Shown: positions 10,530-23,179 of the stretch, piece by piece | Layout of the letters: each line of letters starts with the position of its first letter | How positions within the stretch are numbered: position 1 is the stretch's first letter | Assembly (NCBI RefSeq): GCF_902167145.1 | Contig: NC_050104.1 | Coordinates: 99,211,849-99,275,848 of the forward strand | Origin: Zea mays | Taxonomy: Eukaryota > Streptophyta > Magnoliopsida > Poales > Poaceae | Direction: 5' to 3' | DNA length: 64,000 nt | Position numbers and translations under genes: made by a program | Notes under the pieces: generated by a model | The model's input: the letters and a program-made list of their open reading frames with translations, nothing else | What the model was told of the DNA's origin: nothing | Database searches by the model: none

Positions 10530-11288
10530 CCACACCAGCCCCGGCCTCAACCATTCGCGCTTCTATTCATGCTCAGGAGTCGGCCCTCACCAGCATCCGA
10601 GCGACCGTCACCGACGTTCTGGCGCCGGACTCCATTTAGTACCCCCGATGGCACGACCAAGTACTGCAAACCCTCCGCCGCTACGCCCTCGCCGACCACG
10701 TCCTCTCCATGGTCCCTGACCCGTTAGAGGATTGGCTTCTGATGGACGAGGTGGTGCTTTCCTGGATCCATGGCACCCTCACGGTCGAACTTCAGGACAT
10801 TGTCCGCGTGCCGGACAATACTGCTCACCAGATCTGGGGTGCCCTTGAGGCTCAGTTCCTCGGTCACCGTCAGACTCGGATCCTGTACCTCGAGACCGCC
10901 TTCCGTCAGCTTGCTCAGGGCGATCTCTCTGTGGACGAGTACTGCCGTCAGATGAAGACGATGGCGGACACTCTCCGCACCCTCGGGGCCCCCATCACCG
11001 ACGAGTGCCTCGTGCTCAACCTCCTCCGCGGTTTGAGCCCTCGCTTCGATCGTGTGACGCCCATTCTTACTCGCATGAAGCCTTTTCCAACTTTTGTGGA
11101 GACTAAGAATGATCTGCTACTCGAGGAGCTTCGCCTCTCCGCCACTGCGACCGGCGCTCCCACCACGACACTCTACAGCGCTCCTCGGGCTGCCCCCTCT
11201 GCCTCTGGGGGGGCTCCTCTTCACCGCACTTCGGACCCCCGCCCCCTAGAGCTCTTCGACAGCCTACTAGCTCCGGGGGGGTCGCGGT
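10530..11288 (+). pseudogene. Copia gag, 5' part
   Basis: The frame encodes a copia-type gag: IRATVTDVLAPDSI, then a TAG where Gln is expected (about 10636), then YPRWHDQVLQTLRRYALADH, MVPDPLEDW and the conserved EYCRQMKTMADTLRTLG and LRGLSPRFDR. The reading breaks off at 11288 at the Grande insertion and resumes at 25619. The 10-kb region upstream (9950-10530) is a GC-rich leader full of overlapping chance frames. Confidence 0.75.
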
Positions 11289-11914
11289 TGTGGGGGACAG
11301 ATATCCCCCGGGTCCACTAGAAGGATAGATGACCTCACGAAAGGCCCAAGGGCCCAATAAATCGTAAGGTCACTCCTTCATGGGCCTGGGGAGGAACGAC
11401 CAGTGAAGCAGATCGACATAAGGCCGGATTGGTGTAAGCCCGGACGGCCCCACAGCGTTGAGCAAGCGACCGCAACAGAAGATCCGACTTTCCCGCGCTG
11501 GAGCCCCGTACGACGGAACCAGGCGAGGATAAGTTGGCAGAATCATAGGAAGATAGACTAAAATAGTTCACTATCTTTTAGGTGCACATTGTTATCATAT
11601 CCACATGTATTGCCTCACGGTCGAATATATAAGGCCTAGGGGGCACCCCTTCAGATCGATTCCCACTACTCAGCCATCCACCTCAACTCTCTATGTTCTC
11701 GCTTTAGAGAGCTACCTTGTAACCCATTACACAAAGCACACTCGCCAGGACGTAGGGTGTTACGCATCTCAAAGCGGCCCGAACCTGTAAACACTGTCTA
11801 TTATTCCTCGTGCATCTGGCATGAACCATTTAGCTACAGTCGGCGACACCGTCCTACTCCTAAAACACCTTGAGGGGCAACCCCGGGTGTGCGGTCGGAC
11901 CCAAAACACCGACA
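11289..11914 (+). repeat. 5' LTR of Grande-like element
   Basis: Starts TGTGGGGGACAGATATCC and ends AAAACACCGACA. Near-identical to 24990-25613. Confidence 0.92.
11626..11634 (+). promoter_or_regulatory. TATA box, Grande 5' LTR
   Basis: TATATAAGG in the context GTCGAATATATAAGGCC. The 3' LTR has the same sequence at 25326-25334. Confidence 0.6.
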
Positions 11915-11916
11915 GC

Positions 11917-11933
11917 TGGCGCGCCAGGTAGGG
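11917..11933 (+). other. Primer binding site, Grande-like element
   Basis: TGGCGCGCCAGGTAGGG lies two bases after the LTR, the usual context in Grande/RIRE2-type elements. I leave the tRNA unnamed. Confidence 0.7.
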
Positions 11934-11959
11934 GTGTGTCGACGATCTAAGCTAGCTCA

Positions 11960-14120
11960 ATGGTCGTCACCTTTCACAGCAAGATCACCCTCCGTCCCGG
12001 ATCCATATTATGCTTTGGAACGATCTCATCCATAGCAGATGAAGAGGGAACTCTACACCGCATTGCAGATCCGCCGGAAAAGAAGTCTCCTCCAACAAAC
12101 TCCGAAAATATCGGAAAAGCGCAACCTCTAGCTTTCCGAAGAAAGATCGCCTTCAGAAAGCCAGGGGCCGAGGGCCCGCTGACCCGGAGAACTCCACTGT
12201 CTACTTCCTCGACGAAAGAATGGACGCAAATCGCAAGGAAGAAGGAGGCAAACAAGACCAGGAGGAAGCAAGTTGTTCTTTCCGTTCCTCCGCCCTCGAA
12301 GGAGAACGGAAAGAAGATCGCCACGGCCGCCGCACCATTCTACCCCGACGTCCTCTTCATCGGGAGAGTGGAGTCGCCCCCCGTCTCCGACGACGAGCCG
12401 ACCGTGCCCGGAGAAGAACCTCCTCAGCGGGAATCCCGCCGACGGAGGAACCGACGCCGAAATATCCGGCGACATCACGAGGCCAGAGAACGGGACCCAG
12501 AGCAGCCTGTCTCGCGAGACGAGGTCTCAGAGATAGGGGAAACTCCGGAGGAACGCGTCTTCAGAGAACGAAGGAACTCCCGACGGCGTGATCGCCGACG
12601 AACTCAGGAACAAGCCGAGCATGACGCAAGGCAACACCGGGAAAATCCACTTTTCGGGCGTAACCTGAATCCCGACTTCGCCCGAGCCATGAACACGCCG
12701 AGTGAAGTCGGAGGAGTACTAGCTCGGATAGCTGATGGACTCCCTCGGACTCCCGACGCTGAGGGCTATCGACGACTGTTCACCCAAGCGGCCAACCATC
12801 TTCTACCTCTTGCTCACCCGCCGAACGATCTACGACACGCCATTAACAGTCGCCAGGACGCGCGAAGCTCCATCAACGCTTTGCGTGAACGACGGCATGA
12901 GAACGAGATTCGCCGCCGGGAGGAGTACGACAGGGATCATGGCATCCCAGCTTGGAGTCAGGCCACCAGAACTGAGTCAGCAACGGCCTCAACTGGCGGT
13001 ACTACCCGGGGACGGTCGAGGAACCACAACAAATACTCCCCTCCCCGGGACAGACATCATCCCCAACGACAGGAGGACACGTGTGGAGTGACAGTCCTTA
13101 CTCCACGCCTTAGGGCCATTCAGTGGCCCCCCTAACTTCAAGGTATCCAATGTCGACAAATATGAACCTAAGCAGGATCCAGGAAGTTGGCTGGTCGTCT
13201 ACACCACCGCCGCCCGAGCCGCTGGAGCATCCGAGGACGTGATGACTGCGTACTTACCCATTGTCCTCGGACAAGACGCACTGCAATGGCTGCGACATCT
13301 ACCTCGACACTGCATCGACGACTGGAGCGACTTCAGTCGACGCTTCACCGCCAACTTTCAGTCCCTCTCCGACAAACCAGCGCAACCATGGAACCTCAAA
13401 TCCATCAAGCGCCGGGGGGACGAAACTCTTCGGTCGTACCTCAAAAGGTTCCAGACCATGAGAAATCGTATCCCCGAGGTCACGGAGGCGGCCGTGATCG
13501 AGGACTTCTATAGAGGATCCAATGACTCGGCCTTCGTCCGAGCCATACTGCAGAAAGTGCCGACTACCTCCGAGCAGCTGTTCCGGGAAGCCGACCTCTA
13601 CATCACCGCCGACGAGCGAGCTCAAGACCTCATTGGGGGAGCGAAGCCCGCACCGGCAGCACCACGACGTGACGCGAACCAGCAACCCGACAAACGCTGG
13701 GAGAAGAGACCGCGCGAAGAAGTGCACGCCGCCAGACCACCTGCCTCTCGCGCCCGGGGAGGACCTCGCGGAGGCGAGCGCACGCTGGACGACATCCTTG
13801 ACGCCCAGTGCCCGTACCACAAGGACATGCGCCACACCCTTCGGAACTGCAGGGACTTCAAGCACTCCGTCGGACACGGCCGACCCTTCCAATCTCTACC
13901 TCCTCCTCCACCGCGGGGAGGACCAGAAGAACCACGACAACCCCAGCAGCAGGAGGAGGGAAGAGGAGGAGCCTTCCCACGCGTTGACAGGGAGGTCAAC
14001 ATCATCTTCAGCGGACATGGATCGCAGGAGAACAGAATACAACAAAAGCTCAACGATCGCCAGATATTGATGGGGACCACCGGTCCTCCCGCTCCGTACC
14101 GATGGTCGGAGCACCCGATC
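11960..14120 (+). pseudogene. Gag of Grande-like element, frameshifted
   Basis: Begins MVVTFHSKITL and is followed by a long Arg/Glu-rich, poorly conserved region. The retrotransposon gag domain lies at 13140-13520 (YLPIVLGQDALQWL, LKRFQTMRNRIPE). A modified zinc knuckle of pattern C-x2-H-x4-H-x4-C (CPYHKDMRHTLRNC) follows near 13808. The run of six C at 13127-13132 adds one base: the first frame ends at 13135, while the correct one continues as SGPPNFKVSNVDKYEPK. Downstream it passes into protease in the same frame. Confidence 0.8.
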
Positions 14121-17100
14121 ACTTTCACTCGGGCAGATCAATGGCTCAACTTCGACCACCCAGGCAAATACCCGCTCCTCGTCGATCCGGTGATCCGAGA
14201 GAGCAGGGTGAAAAAGGTGTTAGTGGACGGGGGGAGCAGCATCAACGTCACCTTCCCCCGGACACTCCAAGGCTTGGGAGTTCACCTCAAAGAGCTCCGC
14301 GAGTCAGACACTCCTTTCTTCGGTATCGTGCCGACTGAAGGGGAATACCCACTGGGCCACATCTACATGCTCGTCACCTTCGGAACTCCGGAGAACTACA
14401 GAACCGAGTTCCTGAGGTTCGAAGTGGCCAACTTTGACTGCGGGTACAACACCATCATCGGGAGGCTGGGATTGGCAAAATTCATGGTCATCCCGCATTA
14501 CACGTACATGATATTGAAGATGCCAGGACCACAAGGAATCATAACTGTGCGCGCTGACTTCCAAGGCGCCGCAGAATGTTTCCGAGTGGCCATCCAAGTA
14601 GCCCTCACCACAAAACCATCGCCGACTTCTTCAGCGCAGGCGAACTCTAAGCCTGAGGAAGACCTTGCGGCACCGGCGAATGAAGCTCAAGCCGCGACCT
14701 CTATGCGGCCGACTGAAGAAACTAAAAGGATCAACCTGGGGTTTGCTGATGAGCGCAAGACCGCCATCATCAGCTCCAGCCTGGACGATAAATAGGAAGG
14801 CCCGCTCGTCCGGTTTCTGCAAGACAACCGAGACGTATTCGCATGGCAACCTGTGGATATGCCGGGAGTCCCGAGAGAACTGGCCGAGCACAAATTGAAG
14901 GTCTACCCCCAGGCAAGGCCGATTCGGCAAAAACTACGTCGCTTCACGCCCGACAAAAGAGAGGCCATTCGCGCTGAGCTGGCTCGCTTGGTCGCGGCTG
15001 GGTTTATTAGAGAGGTGTTACATCCCAAGTGGTTAGCCAACCCTGTTCTTGTACTCAAAAAGAATAAAGTGGATTGGCGCATGTGCGTCGACTATACGGA
15101 TCTCAACAAACATTGTTCGAAGGATCCCTTCGGGCTCCCTAGGATAGATCAGGTGGTAGACTCCACCGCTGGATGTTCTGTGCTATCTTTCCTGGACTGC
15201 TATTCCGGATATCATCAGATTAGCTTGGCAAAGGAAGATAAGGAAAAAACAGCGTTCATCACTCCGTTCGGTGCTTTCTGCTATACCTCCATGCCGTTTG
15301 GCCTCAAAAACGCTGGAGCGACTTATCAGAGAGCCATTCAAACATGCTTAGCCGATCACTGGGGCAAGCATGTGGAAGCCTATGTGGATGACGTGGTGAT
15401 CAAAACAGAGAGCTCGGAAAACTTCATCGAAGACTTACAGCTGGTGTTCAACAGTCTACAGCGATATCAATGGAAGCTTAATCCCGAAAAATGTGTCTTT
15501 GGGGTACCAGCAGGAAAGCTACTCGGATTTATTGTCAGCCACCGGGGAATTGAAGCTAATCCAGATAAGATTGAAGCTATCATGAAAATGGAGGCACCAC
15601 GATCACAAAAGAAGGTTCAGCGACTTACCGGATGTATGGCGGCCCTGAGCAGATTTATATCCAGGCTGGGAGAAAAAGGCTTACCATTTTACAAGCTACT
15701 CAAGAAAGTGGATAAGTTTCAGTGGACTTCAGAAGCACAGGAAGCTCTAGATGCATTGAAGAAATTCTTGACAACCCCACCAGTACTGAAGCCGCCACGG
15801 CGAGCCACATCAAGTCAACCAGCTGAAGATCTACTGTTGTATATCTCTTGCACGACTCACGTGGTAAGCACTACGCTGGTAGTCGAGCGAGCAGAAGAAG
15901 GACATGCCTACCCAGTGCAACATCCTGTTTATTTCATTAGTGAAGTGCTAGGCCCCTCGAAGAAAAAGTATCCTCAAGTTCAGAAGCTATTATATGCAGT
16001 ACTTCTAACTGCCCGCAAGCTACGTCACTACTTTGACGACCACAAAGTCATAGTAGTCACTGGTTTTCCGATAGGGGATATTCCTCACAACAAGGAAGCC
16101 ATTGGCCGAATAGCCAAGTGGGCTTGTGAACTGGGATCTCATGACATCGAATTTCGACCTCGCACTGCCATCAAAACTCAAGCATTGGTTGACTTCGTAT
16201 CAGAATGGACTGAACAACAAGTACCAGAGAACCCAGAAACTGCAGAAGTATGGCGGATGTATTTTGATGGCTCGCTGAAGCTGCAGGGAGCGGGCGCGGG
16301 AATTCTCTTCATCGCACCTGGAGGCGAGCACCTCAAATATGCCCTCCAGTTGCTATTTCCAGCCTCTAACAATGCAGCTGAGTATGAGGCTTTGATCCAT
16401 GGACTGAACATCGCCATATCATTAGGCATCAAGAGACTGATGGTATACGGAGATTCTTTGGTAGTCATAAGCCAGATAAACAAAGAATGGGACTGTTCAA
16501 ATGATTCAATGGAAAAATACTGCACTGCCGTCCGGAAACTAGAAGATAAATTTGAAGGTCTGGAATTTCACCATGTAGAAAGAGATTGAAACACGGCAGC
16601 CGATGTATTGTCCAAGCTAGGATCCAGTCGAACTCAGGTCCCACCCGGAGTCTTTGTACAAGAAATACCACAGCCAAGCATCTCAATGGATCAGGCAGAA
16701 GAATGTAATATCGTGAATCAACCAGAGTCAGGCTCTGATGACTGGAGAAGACCGATCATCAGATATATAAAGAATGAAGAGGAACCAGACGATAAAAATG
16801 CGGCCGAGCGCATCGCTAGACAGTCGGCTCACTACACGCTCATTGGGGAGACACTATACAGAAGGGGCGCATCAGGCATCTTCATGAAATGCATCCTCTC
16901 ATCTACTGGGAAGCGACTTCTAGATGAGGTCCATGCTGGACAATGTGGAATACACGCAGCGTCCAAGACACTAGTCGGGAAGGTCTTCAGGTCGGGATTC
17001 TATTGGCCAACGGCGAAAAGTGATGCTGCCGAGTTAGTTCGGAGGTGCGAAGCTTGCCAGTACTTGTCAAAGCAACAACATCTACCAGCACAGCAACTAC

Positions 17101-17981
17101 AGACCATACCGGTGACTTGGCCCTTCGCATGCTGGGGGCTAGACATGATTGGACCTTTCAAGAAAGCTCAAGGAGGATACACCCACGTGCTGGTAGCAAT
17201 CGAAAAATTCACTAAATGGATAGAGTTCGAACCCATTGCTTCTTTAACCTCAGCTAAAGCCGTGGAATTCATATAAGACATAATATTCAGGTTCGGAATA
17301 CCGAACAGTATCATAACCGACCTGGGATCCAACTTCACAAGTTCAGAGTTCTTCGATTTCTGCGAGCAAAAAAGCATTCAGGTCAAGTACGCTTTGGTAG
17401 CACACCCGAGAGCCAACGGGCAGGTCGAACGAGCTAATGGGATGATATTGGAGGCACTCAGGAAAAAGGTTTTCGATAAAAATGAAAAGTTTGCAGGAAA
17501 GTAGATAAGGGAATTGCCCTACATCGTTTGGAGCCTAAGAACCCAACCTAGCCGAGCTCTACATGGAAACACTCCTTTCTTCATGGTCTATGGGTCAAAG
17601 GCAGTACTACCTGCCGATCTCAAGTTTGGGGCGCCAAGGTTGATCTTTGAAAGCATAGCAGAGGCCAAAGCAACTAGGCTGGAAGATGTTGATGTACTCG
17701 AAGAAGAACGGCTGAACGCAGTAATTCAATCGACACGGTACCAGCAGACTCTGAGACGCTATCACGACAAGGCTGTGCGGCAACGATCCTTTTCAGTGGG
17801 AGATTTCGTCCTCCGCCGAATTCTAACGGGGGAGGGACGGCACAAGTTATCGCCCTTATGGGAAGGACCATTCATAGTAGCAGAGGTCACTCGGCCGGGA
17901 TCATACCGTCTCACTCAAATGGACGGCACAGAAATTGGGAACTCCTAGAATATAGAACACCTCAGGAAGTTTTATCCCTAG
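14121..17981 (+). pseudogene. Pol of Grande-like element (protease, RT, RNase H, integrase), five stops
   Basis: One continuous frame encodes protease (VLVDGGSS, near 14217), reverse transcriptase with FLDCYSGYHQ and the YVDD site at 15381-15392, and RNase H (MYFDGS, EYEALIHGL, YGDS). Integrase follows with an H/H/C/C zinc segment and catalytic D, D, E (WGLDMIGP, ITDLGS, GQVERAN). Catalytic residues are intact. In-frame stops are TAG 14793, TGA 16587, TAA 17274, TAG 17502 and TAG 17946. Each can be explained by one C-to-T or G-to-A change from Gln or Trp. No frameshift is seen in pol. The C-terminus HLRKFYP ends at a TAG at 17979. Confidence 0.9.
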
Positions 17982-18091
17982 CTGTATTTCAAAAGCTATC
18001 GAGACGACGATGTACTCTGTAAAATGGGAAATATGTCATCAATAAAGAAAGGCTTCAAGAATACTCGGTTTGTTCATGATTGACTTGCATT

Positions 18092-18840
18092 CTTACTTAA
18101 CTCAGGGTGACCACTATGCCCTGCTAACGGAGCAATCGGCTTAAGTCGGCGACGACTTAAGACGGTGCAACATGCTCGCGCTTACTTAACTCAGGGTGAC
18201 CACTATGCCCTGCTAACGGAGCAATCGGCTTAAGTCGACAACGATTTAAGACGGTGCAACATGCTCACGCTTACTTAACTCAGGGTGACCACTATGCCCT
18301 ACTAACGGAGCAATCGGCTTAAGTCGGCGACGACTTAAGACGGTGCAACATGCTCGCGCTTACTTAACTCAGGGTGACCACTATGCCCTGCTAACGGAGC
18401 AATCGGCTTAAGTCGGTAACGATTTAAGACGGTGCAACATGCTCACGCTTACTTAACTCAGGGTGACCACTATGCCCTACTAACGGAGCAATCGACTTAA
18501 GTCGGCGATGACTTAAGACGGTGCAACATGCTCGCGCTTACTTAACTCAGGGTGACCACTATGCCCTGCTAACGGAGCAATCGGCTTAAGTCGGCAACGA
18601 TTTAAGACGGTGCAACATGCTCACGCTTACTTAACTCGGGGTGACCACTATGCCCTGCAAACAGGAGCAATCGGCTTAAGTCGGCAACGACTTAAGACGG
18701 TGCAACATGCTCATGCTTACTCAACTCAGGGTGATCACCATCCCTATTAACAAAAGCAATCGATTTAAGTCAGCAACAACTTAAGGCGATTTCACATGCT
18801 TACGATTACTCATATAGGGGTGACTTCTATACCCCATAAA
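18092..18840. repeat. 89-bp tandem array in the Grande 3' region
   Basis: About eight copies of an 89-bp unit start at 18092, 18181, 18270, 18359, 18448, 18537, 18626 and 18716, and a decayed ninth follows. Units begin CTTACTTAACTCAGGGTGAC. Two subtypes alternate (GGCGACGACTTAAG and the ACGATTTAAG form), so there is a 178-bp higher-order period. Each unit holds a stem of CTTAAGTCG with CGACTTAAG around a four-base loop. Confidence 0.92.
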
Positions 18841-19003
18841 CAAGTTTCAAAACCATCACACAACATTTTACTACTGCAAATTTACGTACTGTTGAATTCT
18901 AAAACAATAGGAGAGTAGCAATATCATTCAAATGCTAAACTGGTGTCCTCTAACAAATATCCGACCATGCTAACCGCGCGCTCAAAGCACGCCAAATATT
19001 TCT

Positions 19004-22000
19004 CTATTTTGCAATATCTTTCTCAGGAGCAACCGACGAAGAAGGGCGACTTGAGGAATCAGGAGCAGCGTTCACGTCAGCCCTTATGTCTTCAGGAACA
19101 ACCACGCCGGGTCTCCTCATCAAGATTCGCCCCGCGCGAATGGCTTTATCCATGGCTCTGTCGCGCTGGGCTCTCAGAGTAATGGAAGTTTCTTCAGCAA
19201 CTTTGGCAGCCAATTGAGCGGTCTCTAGCTCCTGGGCGATGGATTTCTTGGAAGCACGAAGTTCTTTGATAGCAGCATCCTTAGCCGATATCAACTGCCT
19301 GAGACGGATCACATCATCCGTGGATTTCTGAAGCTTACAACGAAGATTGTCTAACTCCTCCATGGTAAAGCGATGGCTCCTCTCCAGGATGGTCAACGAG
19401 TTGCTAGAATCACGATACAGTCTGTCGAGATTGTCGCGAGAAGCAACAAGGGCACATTTTTCTTCCTGCAAACAAGAATCAACTCCTTCAAACATCAAGC
19501 AAGCAATAAGAACACAGCAATACAAGGCACAGTTTCATAAGTCACCTTTTCAGAATCAAGCTGAGCGCGAAGAGTAGAGTTCAGCGTCTTAGCGTCATTT
19601 AGAGCAGCAGAGACCTAGGCCAGCTCAGTCTGGCTTTGAGAATACTTTTCCTCAAAATCAAAACGCCACTGGACCAGTTCAGCCTGACCTTGAGAATTTT
19701 TTTCTTCAAGAATGGAAATCTGCCGAGCCATATCTAGCAAGAGACAAACGAGCAAAAAGAGTCAAAGTGTAAAGCAGTTCAATAAGGTAGACGAAGAGAA
19801 GCAAAAGAGTACTAACCAGCATTCGTCGCCTCCAAGTCAGAGACACAATGTTGGAGCAACACCGGATTCCAACGTGCCAGAGACGAAGCTCCTTCTGGAA
19901 CAGAAGCACCTTGCAACCTCAGCTGACTAGCCATCCCGTCCACCAATGCCTGATATAGAGAACAGATGAGCGTAATGACAGCAGTTCGTACGGTGTAAAA
20001 GTCAGGCCAGAATATATCACAGTACCTGGAGATTGGAGAAGAACGAAGGGATTCCCAAATCGTGAGAGATCAATTGATGACCTGGCATAAGGTCGCCACC
20101 CGAAGTAGCTTGCAATGAACCAGCAGGGACCAACTCGGTACCATCAACAGAGCCCAAAACTTGGTCAGCGGGAACGCTAGCCTCTAAAGCGACTCCCTGG
20201 CCCAAAGCTTGGGCTACCACCATGCAACCGGAGCGCGGAGAAGATCCTGCGTGAACATCCATGGAAGTACAAGAGGGAGACCCCGCTCGGACACCCTCGG
20301 GGGCTGGGCTATAGTTTGCGCTAGCCACTTGAGTCGGATCATCTCCGGCAGTACCCTCGGGGGCTGGGCAGTGGCTTGCGTTTCCCACCTGAGCCGAGTC
20401 ATCCCCGGCAACATCCTCGGGGGCTGGGTAAGTGTCAACACCATCCTTGAGGACCAAGTTCTCCGCAGTAGCCGCCTCTAAGGCTAAAGGTCCCTCAGTT
20501 ACTTCCATAGGACCAAGGCGATCCAAGTCAGTCTCCTGACCCTTAAGACCGCGCTCTAAGGTCGATGAGGCGCGGGATGACCCCAACCCGGCGTCGAACA
20601 CATCAGCACAAACCTCCATCACACCATCATCCGTTGGCTCTGATAACAGGTCTTCTGGAACCATATCTTCAAGAGTCTGATCAAAGTTTGCCAGGGACAA
20701 TTCTTGTAGACCAATGAGGGTAGACAGAGCAGGAGAAGGAACTCCACTACTTTCCCCACTGGCGACATACTGCCTACTGTTCTTCCGAGTCAAAAGGACC
20801 TCATCTTCTTCCTCCCCGTCGTTTTCATCAGCAACACAGACAACACACCCATTGGGGTCAGCAGCAGATGGAGCACCCCTATTGGGGTCAGCAGCAGATG
20901 GAGCACCCCCATTGGGGTCAGCAGCAGATGGAGCACACCCATTGGGGTCAGCAGCAGATGGAGCACACCCATTGGGGTCAGCAGCAGGTGGAGCACACCC
21001 ATTGGGGTCACCGTCAGTGAATTCAGGCACAGGCACTTCTTCAGCAGCAGGAACTGAAGGACCAACGTCCTGATCCAAACTAGATACTCGCCGAAGACGT
21101 CTCTTTTTCTTTTTCTGCTCATCAGCAGAAGGATCAAGTTGATTGGCTCGGCAAGGGCGTTTTGGGCGAACACTCACAGGTCTCTGAATATCCAAGGTTG
21201 TATCAGTTTCTAGGAGAGGCGCCACCACCAATGTCCCAGTAGGAGCAGCATCAGAAGAGTCCTCAGCCAGCAAATCAAGCATAGCACTTATCTCTGCGTC
21301 ACTAGGATCCAAAGGCACCTCAAAGTGGACCTGCCGTTCATCATCAGGAATTTCCCCGATCAAGGCAACCAAGGCGTTAACTTCTTCAGCAGAGGGTCAC
21401 ACTCTAAGGCCCAAACCGCCATCAGCAACAGGTGGATTCGAAACAAAATGAGTGAAGGCTTTGGAAGGAGGCAGGTTCCAGGCCGAGTATGCCACTGGGG
21501 CACCAACATTTGATACCTTGCCTCTAAGAATCATCTCAAGTCGGTTCACCAAGTCTACAGAGGGAATTCTTCTGTTAGTAACCCGAGTTGAGTCAGCTTG
21601 GCCTCGGTACAGATAAGTCGGGTATGCCCTGTCCTTCAATGGCTGAATGTTCTTGAAGACAAAATCAACAACCACAGCCTCAGCAGTCAGACCCCTCTCT
21701 TTCAGTAGTCCAACTTCAGCTAGCAAAGCCCCTACCTCAGCTACCTCCTGATCCGTGGGGGACTCGGTCCAACTCGGAGTGCGAACATCCGGCTGTCTTC
21801 CCGACCGTGGGGGGAGAGAATTTCCATGGTTCTCAACAATAAACCACTCCAAGCGCCATCCCTTGATACTGTCTTTGAGAGGGATTTCAAGATATTCAGT
21901 CTTCCTCCCACGGCGCATCTCCAAACTAGCACCCCCAACCAGCTGATGTTGCCCCCCGGCCATCCCAGGGCGACAATGATACAAATACTTCCACAGTCCA

Positions 22001-22389
22001 AAATGTGGCAGGACGCCAAGAAAAGCTTCGCACAAATGAACGTAAATGGAAATTTGCAGAATGGAATTGGGATTTAGATGGGTCAAGTTAAGACGATAGA
22101 AATCAAGGAGGCCGCGGAAAAAGGGGGAAATGGGGAGAGCGAGACCGCAGAGAAGAAAAGGAACGCAAATCACGGTTTCATGGGTATCCTCTGTCGGGAC
22201 AGTGACCCCATGACAAATCCGCCAAGAACAAAGCTCCCTCGGGGGAAGGACCCCGATGGACACGAGGTGGAGAAGGTCAGGCTCGGAGACAACAGACATA
22301 TGGTTACCTGTGAAAGGCAACTGGCTGTTGGGGTCGATGGGGGGAATCACCGCAGCGGATGAACTCGAGGCTTTTCTCTTGGGCGCCAT
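19004..22389 (-). pseudogene. Antisense spliced gene (aORF) of Grande-like element
   Basis: Read on minus from ATG at 22389 (MAPKRKASSSSAAV). Proposed exons are 22389-20026, 19949-19817, 19733-19546 and 19465-19004, with GT...AG borders (GTACTG, GTTAGT, GTGACT donors; CAG or TAG acceptors). The N-terminal half has the putative gypsy-type transposon domain (SWRICHGVTVPTEDTHE, LHLCEAF-like and FGLWKYLYHCRPG motifs). The middle is acidic and includes six 10-residue DPNGCAPSAA repeats. The last two exons form a coiled coil (ELDNLRCKLQKSTDDVIRLR). A TGA at 21397-21399 and a TAG at 19614-19616 break it. Its role is unknown; it lies antisense to gag-pol and ends near the tandem array. Confidence 0.75.
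20845..21012. repeat. 30-bp coding tandem repeat inside the Grande antisense gene
   Basis: Six copies of a 30-bp unit containing CCCATTGGGGTCAGCAGCAG encode DPNGCAPSAA on minus. The unit is a multiple of three, so the frame is kept. Confidence 0.9.
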
Positions 22390-22539
22390 CTCAACTCTAC
22401 TGGCGAACAGAGCGGGAGCCGAATTGCAGAGAGGATCTGGAGGCAGGAAAGCAAGAACTAGGGCACGGAAAGCAGAGGCGACTGAAAGCGCAGTACATAT
22501 GGGATATTCCCGAGTCAGATACCGTTTCCAAAAGCGACC

Positions 22540-23000
22540 AGTCAGCACCCGGCAGTTACTTCTAAAACATCGGCGTGCCACGTTATCACCCGGCAGTTAC
22601 TTCTAAAACACCGGCTGTCACGTTGTCACTCGGCGGTTACTTCTAAAACCCCGGTGTGCCACATCATCACTCGACTATTATCCTCAGAGTGGCCGACACG
22701 GCCCGTTCTAACTCGGCTGTTATTTCTAAAACGCCGACGTTATCGCCAGTTGTTCGGCATCTATCTCTAAAGCGCTGACGATATCCTCAGTCGCTCGGCA
22801 GCTATCTCTAAAGCGCCAACGATGTCCTCAGTCGCTCGGCGGTTATCTCTAAAAACGCTGGCATTGTCACAAGTCACTCGGTTGTCACCTCTAAGAGCGC
22901 CGGCGTGGTCATCAGTCATTCTGACGCTGACATGGTTTCGTCATCACTCGGACTCTATTTCAAATGCGTAAATATCGACAATAATAGCTCGGCCATCACC
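22540..23000. repeat. Degenerate ~50-60 bp repeats upstream of the antisense gene
   Basis: Repeated motifs such as CGGCAGTTACTTCTAAAAC, ending in CCGGCGTG or GCCGACG, recur with decay about nine times. They lie between the two antisense genes, in the likely promoter side of the 22389 start. Confidence 0.7.
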
Positions 23001-23179
23001 CCCAAAGCGGCGATATGATGCCCGAGTTATTTAGTTTCTATTCCGAAGGAATCAACTTCACAAATAAGAGATCAACTTACTACGAAGCAAAATAATTGAC
23101 ACAGGAGGAGACGAAGTCATTCTTCATTAAGGGAAGTAACCGCACTTACAAATCAACTCATTATGAGTTGATACTTCCC

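Noticed and set aside
10113..10727. Long overlapping Pro/Ala/Arg-rich frames before the copia gag
   Set aside because: Three frames on plus and two on minus are all open through the same GC-rich leader. Only the frame with the gag motifs is supported.
18092..18840. CRISPR-like appearance of regular repeats
   Set aside because: The repeats are contiguous with no unique spacers, and the genome is eukaryotic.
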